Assembly: GCA_046758005.1 (NCBI GenBank)
Contig: JBHHZJ010000132.1
Location: 1-7,417 of the forward strand
Direction of reading: 5' to 3'
Source: JBHHZJ01 sp046758005
GTDB taxonomy: Bacteria > Pseudomonadota > Alphaproteobacteria > Kiloniellales > J153
DNA length: 7,417 bases
Both the position numbers and the translations under genes were made by a program. Every line of letters starts with the position of its first letter. Position 1 is the stretch's first letter. Positions 1-5,375 of the stretch are shown here, one piece after another. The notes beneath the pieces are model-generated. The model was not told the origin of the DNA. It worked only from the letters and a program-made list of their open reading frames with translations, and did not search any database.

Positions 1-1
1 C

Positions 2-769
2 ATCGGCGAAAAGGTCGGCTCCGGCGGCCCGCCGATCGACATCGCGCTCGATCCGCTCGAGGGCACGACGATCACCGCCAAGGGCGGGCACAACGCGCTC
101 GCCGTCATTGCCATGGCCGAGCAGGGCGGCTGCCTCAACGCGCCGGACACCTACATGAACAAGATCGCGGTCGGCGGCGGCCTGCCCGACGACGTCGTGG
201 ACCTGGACGAGGATCCCGCGGTCAACCTGAAGAACCTGGCAAAGGCCAGGGAGGTCGACGTGTCCGACCTCGTCGTGTGCATCCTCGACCGCCCGCGCCA
301 CAACGAACTGATCGCCAAGGTGCGCGAGGCGGGGGCGCGCATCATGCTGATCGGCGACGGCGACGTCTCGGGCGTCATCGCGACCAGCCGGCCGGACAGC
401 GGGGTGGACATCTACATGGGCGTCGGCGGCGCGCCCGAAGGCGTGCTCGCGGCGGCGGCGCTGCGCTGCATCGGCGGGCAGTTCCAAGGCCGGCTCGTGT
501 TCCGCAACGACGACGAGCGTGCGCGCGCCCGGCGCTGCGGCATCACCGACTTCGACCGCAAATACACCTTGCACGAGCTGGCCGGCGGCGATGTCATGTT
601 CGCCGCCACCGGCGTCACCGACGGCACCATGCTGCGCGGCGTGCGCCGCTACCACGGCGGCGCGACGACGCATTCGATGGTGATGCGCTCGAAGTCGGGG
701 ACCGTGCGCATCGTCGAGGCGCACCACAACTTCAAGCTCAAGACCTGGTACGACAACCTGGGGGTGTGA
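2..769 (+). CDS. glpX: Class II fructose-1,6-bisphosphatase (GlpX), 3' part
   Basis: Hydrolyses fructose 1,6-bisphosphate to fructose 6-phosphate and phosphate, the committing cytoplasmic step of gluconeogenesis; some alphaproteobacterial homologues also act on sedoheptulose bisphosphate. The frame is open from base 2, giving 255 residues with no start, so about 70-80 N-terminal residues of a usual 320-340 lie upstream. Seen in the sequence: the metal/phosphate motif DPLEGT at 50-67, then TAKGGHNALAVIAMAEQG, LNAPDTYMNK, the conserved DRPRHNELI segment, GDGDVSG, and GVGGAPEGVLAAAALR. Near the C-terminus are FAATGVTDG and a TTHS-containing strand, all at the positions expected from E. coli GlpX. 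It ends with TGA at 767-769. recJ follows after 37 nt on the same strand, so the two are probably co-transcribed; glpX-recJ adjacency is, as I recall, common in Alphaproteobacteria. No frameshift or missing motif is visible. Identity is secure; the exact substrate range cannot be read. Confidence 0.96.
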   Translation: MGEKVGSGGPPIDIALDPLEGTTITAKGGHNALAVIAMAEQGGCLNAPDTYMNKIAVGGGLPDDVVDLDEDPAVNLKNLAKAREVDVSDLVVCILDRPRHNELIAKVREAGARIMLIGDGDVSGVIATSRPDSGVDIYMGVGGAPEGVLAAAALRCIGGQFQGRLVFRNDDERARARRCGITDFDRKYTLHELAGGDVMFAATGVTDGTMLRGVRRYHGGATTHSMVMRSKSGTVRIVEAHHNFKLKTWYDNLGV

Positions 770-806
770 CCCGGTTCCGGCCGGGCAACGGAAAGGTTTG
801 GACCGC

Positions 807-2636
807 ATGGAACCGGCCGGGAAGCCCGTCGCCGAGCGCCCGTGCTTCCTCGGGATCGAGCGTTCGGTCGCGGGCAAGCGCTGGGAGGAGCGCTTGGCCG
901 ATCCGCGCCGGGGATTGGCCTTGGCCCAGCGCCTGGGTCTGCCGGAGGTCGTCGGCCGGGTGCTCGCCGCGCGCGGGGTGGGGCTCGACGACGCGGCGGG
1001 CTTCCTCGCGCCGATGCTGCGTGAGGCCCTGCCCGACCCCTCGTGCCTCAAGGACATGGACGCGGCGGTCGCCCGCCTGGTCGTGGCCGTGACCGAGGGC
1101 CAGGCGATCGCCGTGTTCGGCGACTACGACGTCGACGGCGCGACCTCGGCGGCGCTGTTGGCGCGGTTCCTGCGCGCCGCCGGAAACGTGCCTCGGGTTT
1201 ACGTGCCCGACCGGCAGAGCGAGGGCTATGGCCCCAATGCCGCGGCCCTGTCGCGCTTGCGCGCGGACGGCGCGGATGTGGTCGTCACCGTCGACTGCGG
1301 GATCACCGCCTTCGAGCCGCTCGAGGCGGCGGCGCGCGCCGGGCTCGACGTGATCGTCGTCGACCACCACGCCGCGGAACCGCGCCTGCCCCGGGCGGCG
1401 GCCGTCGTCAACCCGAACCGGATGGACGGCGAGGGGGCGCGGCAGGGTCCGCACCGGCTCGGTCAGCTCGCCGCCGTCGGCGTCTGCTTCCTGCTCGCGG
1501 TCGCGCTCAACCGCGCCCTGCGCGAGGCCGGCTGGTACGACCGGAGCGGACGGCACGAGCCGGACCTGCTGCGCCTGCTCGATCTGGTCGCCCTGGGGAC
1601 GGTGTGCGACCTGGTGCCGCTGACCGGCCTCAACCGCGCGCTCGTGGCCCAGGGACTGAAGGTCATGGCGCAGCGCGGCAACCCCGGACTGGCCGCGCTC
1701 TGCGATGTCGCCCGCCTGGACGAGCGGCCGGACACGTTTCACGCCGGGTTCATCCTGGGGCCGCGGGTCAACGCGGGCGGCCGGGTCGGCGAGGCCGGGC
1801 TCGGCGCGCGCCTGCTGTCCACCGACGACCCGGCCGAGGCCGCCGCGCTGGCGCGCCGCCTGGACGCCTACAATGACGAGCGGCGCGAGATCGAGGCCGC
1901 CGTGCTCGAGCAGGCGACCGACCAGGTCGAGGCGTCCGAAGGCGGCCCCGAAGCCCTGGTCTTCGCCGCCGGACAGGGTTGGCACGCGGGTGTCGTCGGC
2001 ATCGTCGCCAGCCGCCTCAAGGATCGCTACAACCTGCCGGCCCTGGTGGTCGCGCTCGACCCGGGGACCGGCGAGGGCAGGGGCTCGGGCCGCTCGGTGC
2101 CCGGCGTCGATCTGGGCGCGGCGGTGATCGCGGCGCGCCAGGCCGGCCTGCTGGTCAACGGCGGCGGCCATCCCATGGCGGCCGGGCTGACGGTGGCCGC
2201 GGCGCGGCTCGGCGCCCTGCGCGCCTTCCTCGAGGCGCGCCTGCGCGCGGCGCTGGAGGCCGCGCGCTACCGGCCGTGTCTCGGGTTCGACGGCGCCTTG
2301 CAACCGCTCGGCGCGACCGCGGAACTGGTCCGCCAGCTCGAGCGGTGCGCGCCCTTCGGCACCGGCAACGCGCAGCCGCGCTTCGCCGTGCCCGCGGCGC
2401 GCGTCGTGCGCGCCGACGTCGTGGGCGACGGCCACGTGCGCTGCGTGCTGGGCGGGACCGACGGCGGGCGCATCAAGGGCATCGCGTTCCGCGCCTTGGA
2501 CGGTGCGCTGGGCGCGGCGCTGTTGCGCACGAGCGGCCGCCCGATCCATGTGGCCGGCAAGCTGCGCCTGGACGGTTGGGCCGGCCCGGAGGCGGTCCAA
2601 CTCATTATCGAAGACGCGGCCCCGGCGCAGCGCTAG
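807..2636 (+). CDS. recJ: Single-stranded-DNA-specific 5'-3' exonuclease RecJ
   Basis: Degrades single-stranded DNA from the 5' end in RecF-pathway recombination, mismatch repair and base excision repair; cytoplasmic and Mn2+/Mg2+ dependent. From the ATG it has 609 residues, a normal length. Family motifs are complete. DHH-domain motif I is GDYDVDG (D106, D108, D110), motif II is VDCG (D163), motif III is D186-H187-H188, and motif IV is CDLVPL (D268). The DHHA1 domain shows GWHAGVVGIVASRL (H393), GRGSGRSVPG and NGGGHPMAAG (H455). The last ~140 residues, including CAPFGTGNAQP, match the C-terminal OB-like RecJ domain. Start choice: an in-frame TTG at 798 lies 1 nt behind a GGAAAGG, too close to use it, whereas the ATG at 807 is 10 nt from that element. 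It probably shares a transcript with glpX upstream and the vWA gene 10 nt downstream. All metal ligands are present, so an active enzyme is expected. Confidence 0.97.
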   Translation: MEPAGKPVAERPCFLGIERSVAGKRWEERLADPRRGLALAQRLGLPEVVGRVLAARGVGLDDAAGFLAPMLREALPDPSCLKDMDAAVARLVVAVTEGQAIAVFGDYDVDGATSAALLARFLRAAGNVPRVYVPDRQSEGYGPNAAALSRLRADGADVVVTVDCGITAFEPLEAAARAGLDVIVVDHHAAEPRLPRAAAVVNPNRMDGEGARQGPHRLGQLAAVGVCFLLAVALNRALREAGWYDRSGRHEPDLLRLLDLVALGTVCDLVPLTGLNRALVAQGLKVMAQRGNPGLAALCDVARLDERPDTFHAGFILGPRVNAGGRVGEAGLGARLLSTDDPAEAAALARRLDAYNDERREIEAAVLEQATDQVEASEGGPEALVFAAGQGWHAGVVGIVASRLKDRYNLPALVVALDPGTGEGRGSGRSVPGVDLGAAVIAARQAGLLVNGGGHPMAAGLTVAAARLGALRAFLEARLRAALEAARYRPCLGFDGALQPLGATAELVRQLERCAPFGTGNAQPRFAVPAARVVRADVVGDGHVRCVLGGTDGGRIKGIAFRALDGALGAALLRTSGRPIHVAGKLRLDGWAGPEAVQLIIEDAAPAQR

Positions 2637-2646
2637 ACTGCCCGCA

Positions 2647-3465
2647 ATGTTTTGCACCCGTATCCGGCTGATGCGCGCGTGCCCCCGCGCCCCGCGCCCA
2701 TTCCTTCCCGTCGCGTTCACCTGTACCGCCTTGCTTGTCCTGATGGGCGCGGTCGAGGCCCAGGAACGGCCGGTCGATCTGGAGCTGGTGCTCGCGGTCG
2801 ACGCCTCCTCGAGCGTCTCGACCGCGGAGTTCGAGCTGCAGATACGCGGGCTGGCCGAGGCCTTTCGCAGTCGGGAGGTGATCGAGGCGATCCGCGCCTC
2901 CGGCGACCTCGGCATCGCGGTCGCGCTGATCCAGTGGTCGGACAACCGCAAGCAGTTCCTGGCCGTCGATTGGACCGCGGTGGGCGACCAGCCGAGCGCG
3001 CTGGCGCTGGCCGCCGAGATCGAGGGCACGCCGCGCTTCCTGGTCGGCGGCGGCACCGCGATCGGCGGCGCGCTGCGGTTCGCCATGCGCCAGTTCGACC
3101 GCAACGGCTTCGCCGGCCGGCGCAAGGTCATCGACGTCTCCGGCGACGGCCGCACCAACCAGGGCTCGCAGCCGAGCCGGGTCCGCGACCTCGCGGTCGC
3201 GCGCGGGATCACCATCAACGGCCTGGCGATCCTCAACGAGGATCCGACGGTGGACAGCTATTACTTCGCCCACGTGATCGGCGGCACCGGCGCCTTCGTG
3301 ATGACGGCCAACGACTACGAGGCGTACGGGCTGGCCATCCTCGCCAAGCTGATCAAGGAGATCTCCGGGGTGCCGGTCGCCGCCCGGCAGCCGGCGCCGG
3401 GCCGAGCGCTCGCCACGGCGCGCCCGTCGGGCGCGGCGCGCCGGGCCGGCTGGGCAAGGGCTTGA
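2647..3465 (+). CDS. Secreted DUF1194-type von Willebrand factor A domain protein
   Basis: Encodes 272 residues. Residues 1-39 form a likely Sec signal peptide: a basic N-terminus, a hydrophobic run (FLPVAFTCTALLVLMGAV) and an AEA-Q cleavage site, so the mature protein is probably periplasmic. A vWA fold follows (about 44-255). Its metal ion-dependent adhesion site is intact: DASSS (D52, S54, S56), T137 in GGGTAIGG, and D167 in DVSGDG. The strings EFELQIRGLAEAFR, IQWSDN and GLAILNEDPTVDSYY are typical, from memory, of DUF1194 (PF06707), a proteobacterial family without assigned function. The last ~30 residues are a low-complexity Ala/Arg/Pro tail. It starts 10 nt after recJ with no clear Shine-Dalgarno sequence, so translation may depend on recJ. 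An in-frame ATG at 2671 would still give a full signal peptide and is a real alternative. Domain call is firm; role (adhesion, ligand binding or assembly of another complex) is unknown. Confidence 0.88.
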   Translation: MFCTRIRLMRACPRAPRPFLPVAFTCTALLVLMGAVEAQERPVDLELVLAVDASSSVSTAEFELQIRGLAEAFRSREVIEAIRASGDLGIAVALIQWSDNRKQFLAVDWTAVGDQPSALALAAEIEGTPRFLVGGGTAIGGALRFAMRQFDRNGFAGRRKVIDVSGDGRTNQGSQPSRVRDLAVARGITINGLAILNEDPTVDSYYFAHVIGGTGAFVMTANDYEAYGLAILAKLIKEISGVPVAARQPAPGRALATARPSGAARRAGWARA

Positions 3466-3501
3466 AACCCCGCCGGGGAACCGCTACACCGCTGGCGCGC
3501 C

Positions 3502-3577
3502 GACCCCATCGTCTAGAGGCCTAGGACTCCGCTCTTTCAAGGCGGCAACACGGGTTCGAATCCCGTTGGGGTCACCA
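3502..3577 (+). tRNA. tRNA-Glu, anticodon UUC, CCA encoded
   Basis: A full cloverleaf can be drawn. The 7-bp acceptor stem GACCCCA (3502-3508) pairs perfectly with TGGGGTC (3567-3573). The anticodon stem CCGCT/GGCGG encloses the loop CTTTCAA with anticodon TTC at 3536-3538. The T arm ACGGG-TTCGAAT-CCCGT is perfect (3550-3566). The D arm is GTCTAGAGGCCTAGGAC, as in other glutamate tRNAs. A discriminator A and CCA (3575-3577) are in the DNA. The wobble U34 lets it read GAA and GAG. It sits 36 nt after the vWA gene on the same strand and could be read from its own promoter or by read-through. No integrase or repeated tRNA 3' end is visible nearby, so there is no sign of an element inserted at this gene. 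Confidence 0.97.
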
Positions 3578-3696
3578 AGGGGAATCCAAGCGTGAGGTAT
3601 CAGCGGAACTGACACCGGCGCCTTGCGTCCGCCGGCGGCCCAAATCGGCCTGCAAGCCGCCCGGACGGTCCGGCAGGCGCTGCGGCCCGGCTGTGC
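3578..3696. other. Gap between tRNA-Glu and a convergent small gene, with two foldable segments
   Basis: No coding signal is seen. Two inverted repeats are present. The first is GGTATCAG/CTGACACC (3596-3603 and 3609-3616, 5-nt loop), with one A-C mismatch on the plus strand that becomes a G-U pair on the minus strand. The second is a composite stem: GCCTG/CAGGC (3648-3652, 3674-3678) around CCGGA/TCCGG (3661-3665, 3669-3673). Neither has a run of T or A that would make a standard intrinsic terminator. They may end the tRNA transcript and the minus-strand transcript, but this is only positional inference. Confidence 0.3.
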
Positions 3697-3957
3697 CTAA
3701 TCGAGCGTGACGTGTTTCTTGCCGGCCCAGTTCTCGAGCCGGCCGCTTTGCAGCAGGCGCTTGCACGCCTCCTCGAGCTCGCGCCGGCTGTGGCCGAGCG
3801 CCTCGCAGGCCTCCTCGATCGCGGTCATCGCGGCGCTGGCGATCTGCGCCAGCTTGTCCTCCGAGAACAGCTCCGGCATGTCGCGGATCGCCTCGGTGTC
3901 GTGCCACGCGGCGACGAGGCGCTCCATGACCGGATCCAGCACGTCATCGGCGACCAT
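3697..3957 (-). CDS. Small helical protein of unknown function (86 residues)
   Basis: I do not recognise this protein. It starts MVADDVLDPVMERLVAAWHD and is predicted by eye to be almost all helix and acidic up to about residue 66 (many Glu/Asp and Ala), with a more basic end (CKRLLQSGRLENWAGKKH). There is no signal peptide or membrane segment, so it should be cytoplasmic. Cysteines are at 51 and 65 only. Start choice: the ATG at 3957 has AGAGGG (plus-strand positions 3965-3970) 7 nt upstream; an in-frame TTG at 3999 would extend it by 14 residues but lacks this support. The TATCAT hexamer at 3988-3993 fits a promoter for this start. It is divergent from the MCDY gene and convergent with the tRNA. 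A real gene is likely from the ribosome site, promoter-like element and protein-like composition; function is open. Confidence 0.68.
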   Translation of the reverse strand: MVADDVLDPVMERLVAAWHDTEAIRDMPELFSEDKLAQIASAAMTAIEEACEALGHSRRELEEACKRLLQSGRLENWAGKKHVTLD

Positions 3958-3964
3958 GGTCCGT

Positions 3965-3970
3965 CCCTCT
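3965..3970 (-). promoter_or_regulatory. Ribosome binding site of the 86-residue gene
   Basis: Read on the minus strand this is AGAGGG, 7 nt before the ATG at 3957. It decides that start over the upstream TTG at 3999. Confidence 0.6.
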
Positions 3971-3987
3971 TCTCCCTGTTCGAGGCG

Positions 3988-4016
3988 ATGATACCGCAAG
4001 TCGCGCCAAGATCGAA
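3988..4016 (-). promoter_or_regulatory. Possible promoter of the 86-residue gene
   Basis: On the minus strand TATCAT (3993-3988) matches five of six bases of a sigma-70 -10 hexamer. It lies about 30 nt before the start codon, leaving a short leader. The matching -35 position at 17-bp spacing reads TTCGAT, a poor match. The -10 stands out in GC-rich DNA but the call is tentative. Confidence 0.35.
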
Positions 4017-4090
4017 GGCCCCGCGCGGATGGGGCGTGCCCGGCGCGGCGCGGCGTGCGCCGCGACGAATTGCGCGGGCGGCATCACGGT

Positions 4091-4200
4091 GGATTTTGAA
4101 AATAATCTTACGCCAGCGTGAAATATTCTTAAAGGGAACACGATTGTGAATAAAGATTATTTTGCGCACATCAAAACCGGGTGTAGATTTTCCTCAAACG
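4091..4200 (+). promoter_or_regulatory. AT-rich control region upstream of the MCDY gene
   Basis: This is the only clearly AT-rich stretch in the window, ending about 25 nt before the start codon of the 126-residue gene. It contains TTGAAA (4096-4101), a good -35 hexamer, with a weak TGAAAT 17 nt on, and a second candidate pair TTGCGC (4162-4167) and TAGATT (4184-4189) at 16-bp spacing. It also has related TGAAA-type elements ending in TCTTA (4097-4110 and 4119-4131) and a perfect inverted repeat, given separately. The region most likely holds promoter and operator sites for the plus-strand gene. Which hexamers are used cannot be decided by eye. Confidence 0.5.
4099..4163. repeat. Perfect 11-bp inverted repeat, 43-bp spacer
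   Basis: AAAATAATCTT at 4099-4109 is the exact reverse complement of AAGATTATTTT at 4153-4163. The right arm also lies in a smaller palindrome, AATAA-AGA-TTATT (4149-4161). The centres of the two arms are 54 bp apart, about five helical turns, so a protein bound at both would sit on the same DNA face. This arrangement suits a two-site operator, but no known regulator consensus is recognised. Confidence 0.6.
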
Positions 4201-4213
4201 GGGGCCGGATCTC

Positions 4214-4220
4214 AAGGAGG
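4214..4220 (+). promoter_or_regulatory. Strong ribosome binding site of the MCDY gene
   Basis: AAGGAGG lies 5 nt before the ATG at 4226. It is a near-perfect anti-16S match and fixes the start. Confidence 0.85.
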
Positions 4221-4225
4221 AGACG

Positions 4226-4606
4226 ATGTGCGATTATTCCATCGAGTTTTACCGCAGTAGGCCCGCGCAAGTCGGCGAAAAGTACGCCATTACCCGGTTC
4301 CACAGCGGCTCGGTCGGGCTCGCCTCGCCGGGCGATTGCTCGACCGCCGTGTGCGTGCCCTATGAGACCCGGCTGCGCCTCGAGGGCATTCCCGGGCACT
4401 TGCAAACCCGGTTCGGCGTCGGCCCGCGCGAGGAGGTCACGTTCGTGCAGGTCGAATACGGGCGCTACCGCGACGGTGTCCGCTTCGACAACGGCGCCGA
4501 GGTCTCGCTGCAGAAGCTGGAGCCGGGAATCACGGCCTCGGTGGCCCGGGCGCTCGAGCGCGGCGCACCGCGTGTGCGCGCCCGCACGCCGGTGGCGGCC
4601 CTGTAG
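4226..4606 (+). CDS. Conserved 'MCDY' protein of unknown function (126 residues)
   Basis: The start is fixed by AAGGAGG 5 nt upstream. The protein begins MCDYSIEFYRSRPAQVGEKY. I recall small proteobacterial proteins with the same MCDYS opening and an 'SRPA-VG-K' segment, none with a known function, so this is probably a conserved orphan family. It looks soluble, with no signal peptide or membrane helix, and is rich in short beta-type segments (VTFVQVEYGRYRDGVRFDNG, then AEVSLQKLEPG). Cysteines are at 2, 38 and 43; Cys2 directly after Met and the C-x4-C pair may bind metal or be redox-active, which is inference. The tail (about 107-126) is Arg/Ala-rich. It is a single-gene unit: its own AT-rich upstream region, a strong ribosome site, and hairpins after the stop. 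Its position between divergent and convergent minus-strand genes gives no functional clue. Confidence 0.85.
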   Translation: MCDYSIEFYRSRPAQVGEKYAITRFHSGSVGLASPGDCSTAVCVPYETRLRLEGIPGHLQTRFGVGPREEVTFVQVEYGRYRDGVRFDNGAEVSLQKLEPGITASVARALERGAPRVRARTPVAAL

Positions 4607-4619
4607 CCATCCGGATACG

Positions 4620-4662
4620 CAGCCCCGAGGGCTGTTGACGGGCGCGCCCGGGGCGCGCCCGT
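4620..4662. terminator. Tandem hairpins between convergent genes
   Basis: CAGCCC-CGA-GGGCTG (4620-4634) is followed by a perfect 12-bp inverted repeat, ACGGGCGCGCCC (4638-4649) and GGGCGCGCCCGT (4651-4662), separated by one base; in RNA a few inner pairs would open to form the loop. Position 14 nt after the MCDY stop, between convergent genes, suggests transcription termination in both directions. There is no U-tract after the second stem on either strand, so it is not a textbook intrinsic terminator. Confidence 0.5.
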
Positions 4663-4749
4663 TCCGCCGGCCGGCGCCGCCGCGAGGGCCGGTGCCGACG
4701 GCGGGCTTCGGTCTTACGCCAGCGGGCGGACGACGGCGATGGCGCGCGC

Positions 4750-5271
4750 CTACGTTCCGCGCGCCGTGGCCCAGTATTCCTGGCTGCCCGAGGCCGGAAC
4801 GTGCACGAGCTCCAGCTTCAGGCCGTCGGGATCGGCGAAGAACACGGCGTAGTACCCGGGCTCGTAGTCATACTCGGCCGGCGGGTCCAGGACCTTCACG
4901 CCATGCTCCAGCAGGAGCTCGTGAAGCATGTCGACCTGCTCGCGCGTCTCCGCGTTCCAGGCGAAGTGATGGAGGCCGGGCGCGTAACGGTCGTGAACCC
5001 TGTTGGGGGAGTCGGGGTCGGCGGCGCTCATGATCAGCCACTGCAGGTTTCCGCTGCGCGTCATGGCCGCCCAGGCAAGCCGGTTCTCGCTTTTCTCCAC
5101 CAAGCGGTAGCCCATGAACTCGGCGATCGGCGCGTAGAATTTTTCCGCGCGCGGGATGTCGCTCACCGTCAGGCGGAGGTGGTTCATGCTGCCGAGCTTT
5201 GCGGGAAGCGCGCCGGTATCGGAACCGAGCGCGGCTTGCGCCGGGGCGCCCTCGTCAACGTTGCTCGCCAT
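4750..5271 (-). CDS. VOC-superfamily (glyoxalase/dioxygenase fold) protein
   Basis: Encodes 173 residues of the vicinal oxygen chelate superfamily, which covers glyoxalase I, extradiol dioxygenases, epimerases and fosfomycin/bleomycin resistance proteins. Two babab halves are visible: MNHLRLTVSDIPRAEKFYAP (29-48) opens the first and GLHHFAWNAETREQVDML (99-116) the second, ending in FFADPDGLKLELVHVP (144-159). Likely metal ligands in the superfamily pattern are H31, Q77, H102 and E154. Residues 1-28 are an Ala/Gly-rich extension before the fold. The start at 5271 is fixed by AAGGAGG 8 nt upstream. No signal peptide; probably cytoplasmic. It lies 104 nt after the abrB-type gene on the same strand and may be transcribed with it or from its own promoter. 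The sequence does not show the substrate; closeness to argE does not imply an arginine role. Confidence 0.88.
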   Translation of the reverse strand: MASNVDEGAPAQAALGSDTGALPAKLGSMNHLRLTVSDIPRAEKFYAPIAEFMGYRLVEKSENRLAWAAMTRSGNLQWLIMSAADPDSPNRVHDRYAPGLHHFAWNAETREQVDMLHELLLEHGVKVLDPPAEYDYEPGYYAVFFADPDGLKLELVHVPASGSQEYWATARGT

Positions 5272-5279
5272 GGTGTGCG

Positions 5280-5286
5280 CCTCCTT
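5280..5286 (-). promoter_or_regulatory. Strong ribosome binding site of the VOC gene
   Basis: Minus-strand AAGGAGG, 8 nt before the ATG at 5271. It supports this start over Met29, which would give only the bare VOC fold. Confidence 0.8.
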
Positions 5287-5326
5287 GGCTTCGTCGCTTG
5301 CGCGATCGCGGCGCGCGATGCGCCTT

Positions 5327-5354
5327 ATTCTCCACGGCCGCACGGCCCCGGCAA
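5327..5354 (-). promoter_or_regulatory. Possible promoter of the VOC gene
   Basis: On the minus strand TTGCCG (5354-5349) and GAGAAT (5332-5327) are 16 bp apart, each matching four of six sigma-70 consensus bases, about 55 nt before the start codon. The 104-nt gap after the abrB-type gene leaves room for an independent promoter. Weak matches; treat as a candidate. Confidence 0.25.
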
Positions 5355-5375
5355 GCGTTGCGCCGGACCTTCGTG

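Noticed and set aside
770..785. Hairpin CCCGG/CCGGG between glpX and recJ as a terminator
   Set aside because: Only 5 bp with no T-run, and it lies just before the recJ ribosome site. More likely chance GC-rich self-complementarity.
798..800. TTG as the recJ start
   Set aside because: Only 1 nt separates it from the GGAAAGG element; the ATG at 807 is better spaced and adds nothing unusual to the protein.
738..3236. 832-codon open frame on the minus strand opposite recJ and the vWA gene
   Set aside because: Its Arg/Ala/Gly/Pro-rich low-complexity product has no domain, and it lies opposite two genes with full family motifs. Long antisense frames are expected in DNA this GC-rich.
3502..3696. 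tRNA-Glu as an integration site of a genomic island
   Set aside because: No repeat of the tRNA 3' end and no integrase is visible within the window; composition downstream does not change at the tRNA.
3712..4149. Plus-strand open frame opposite the 86-residue gene
   Set aside because: No ribosome site, Arg/Leu/Ala-rich, and it runs into the AT-rich non-coding block. The minus-strand frame has better start signals.
4136..4151. Alphaproteobacterial LexA box (GAAC-N7-GAAC) in the AT-rich region
   Set aside because: GAAC at 4136 is followed by GAAT at 8-nt spacing, so both the second half-site and the spacing are wrong.
4099..4163. Inverted repeat as the ends of a miniature transposable element
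   Set aside because: The element would be only 65 bp, and the flanking bases do not form a target-site duplication.
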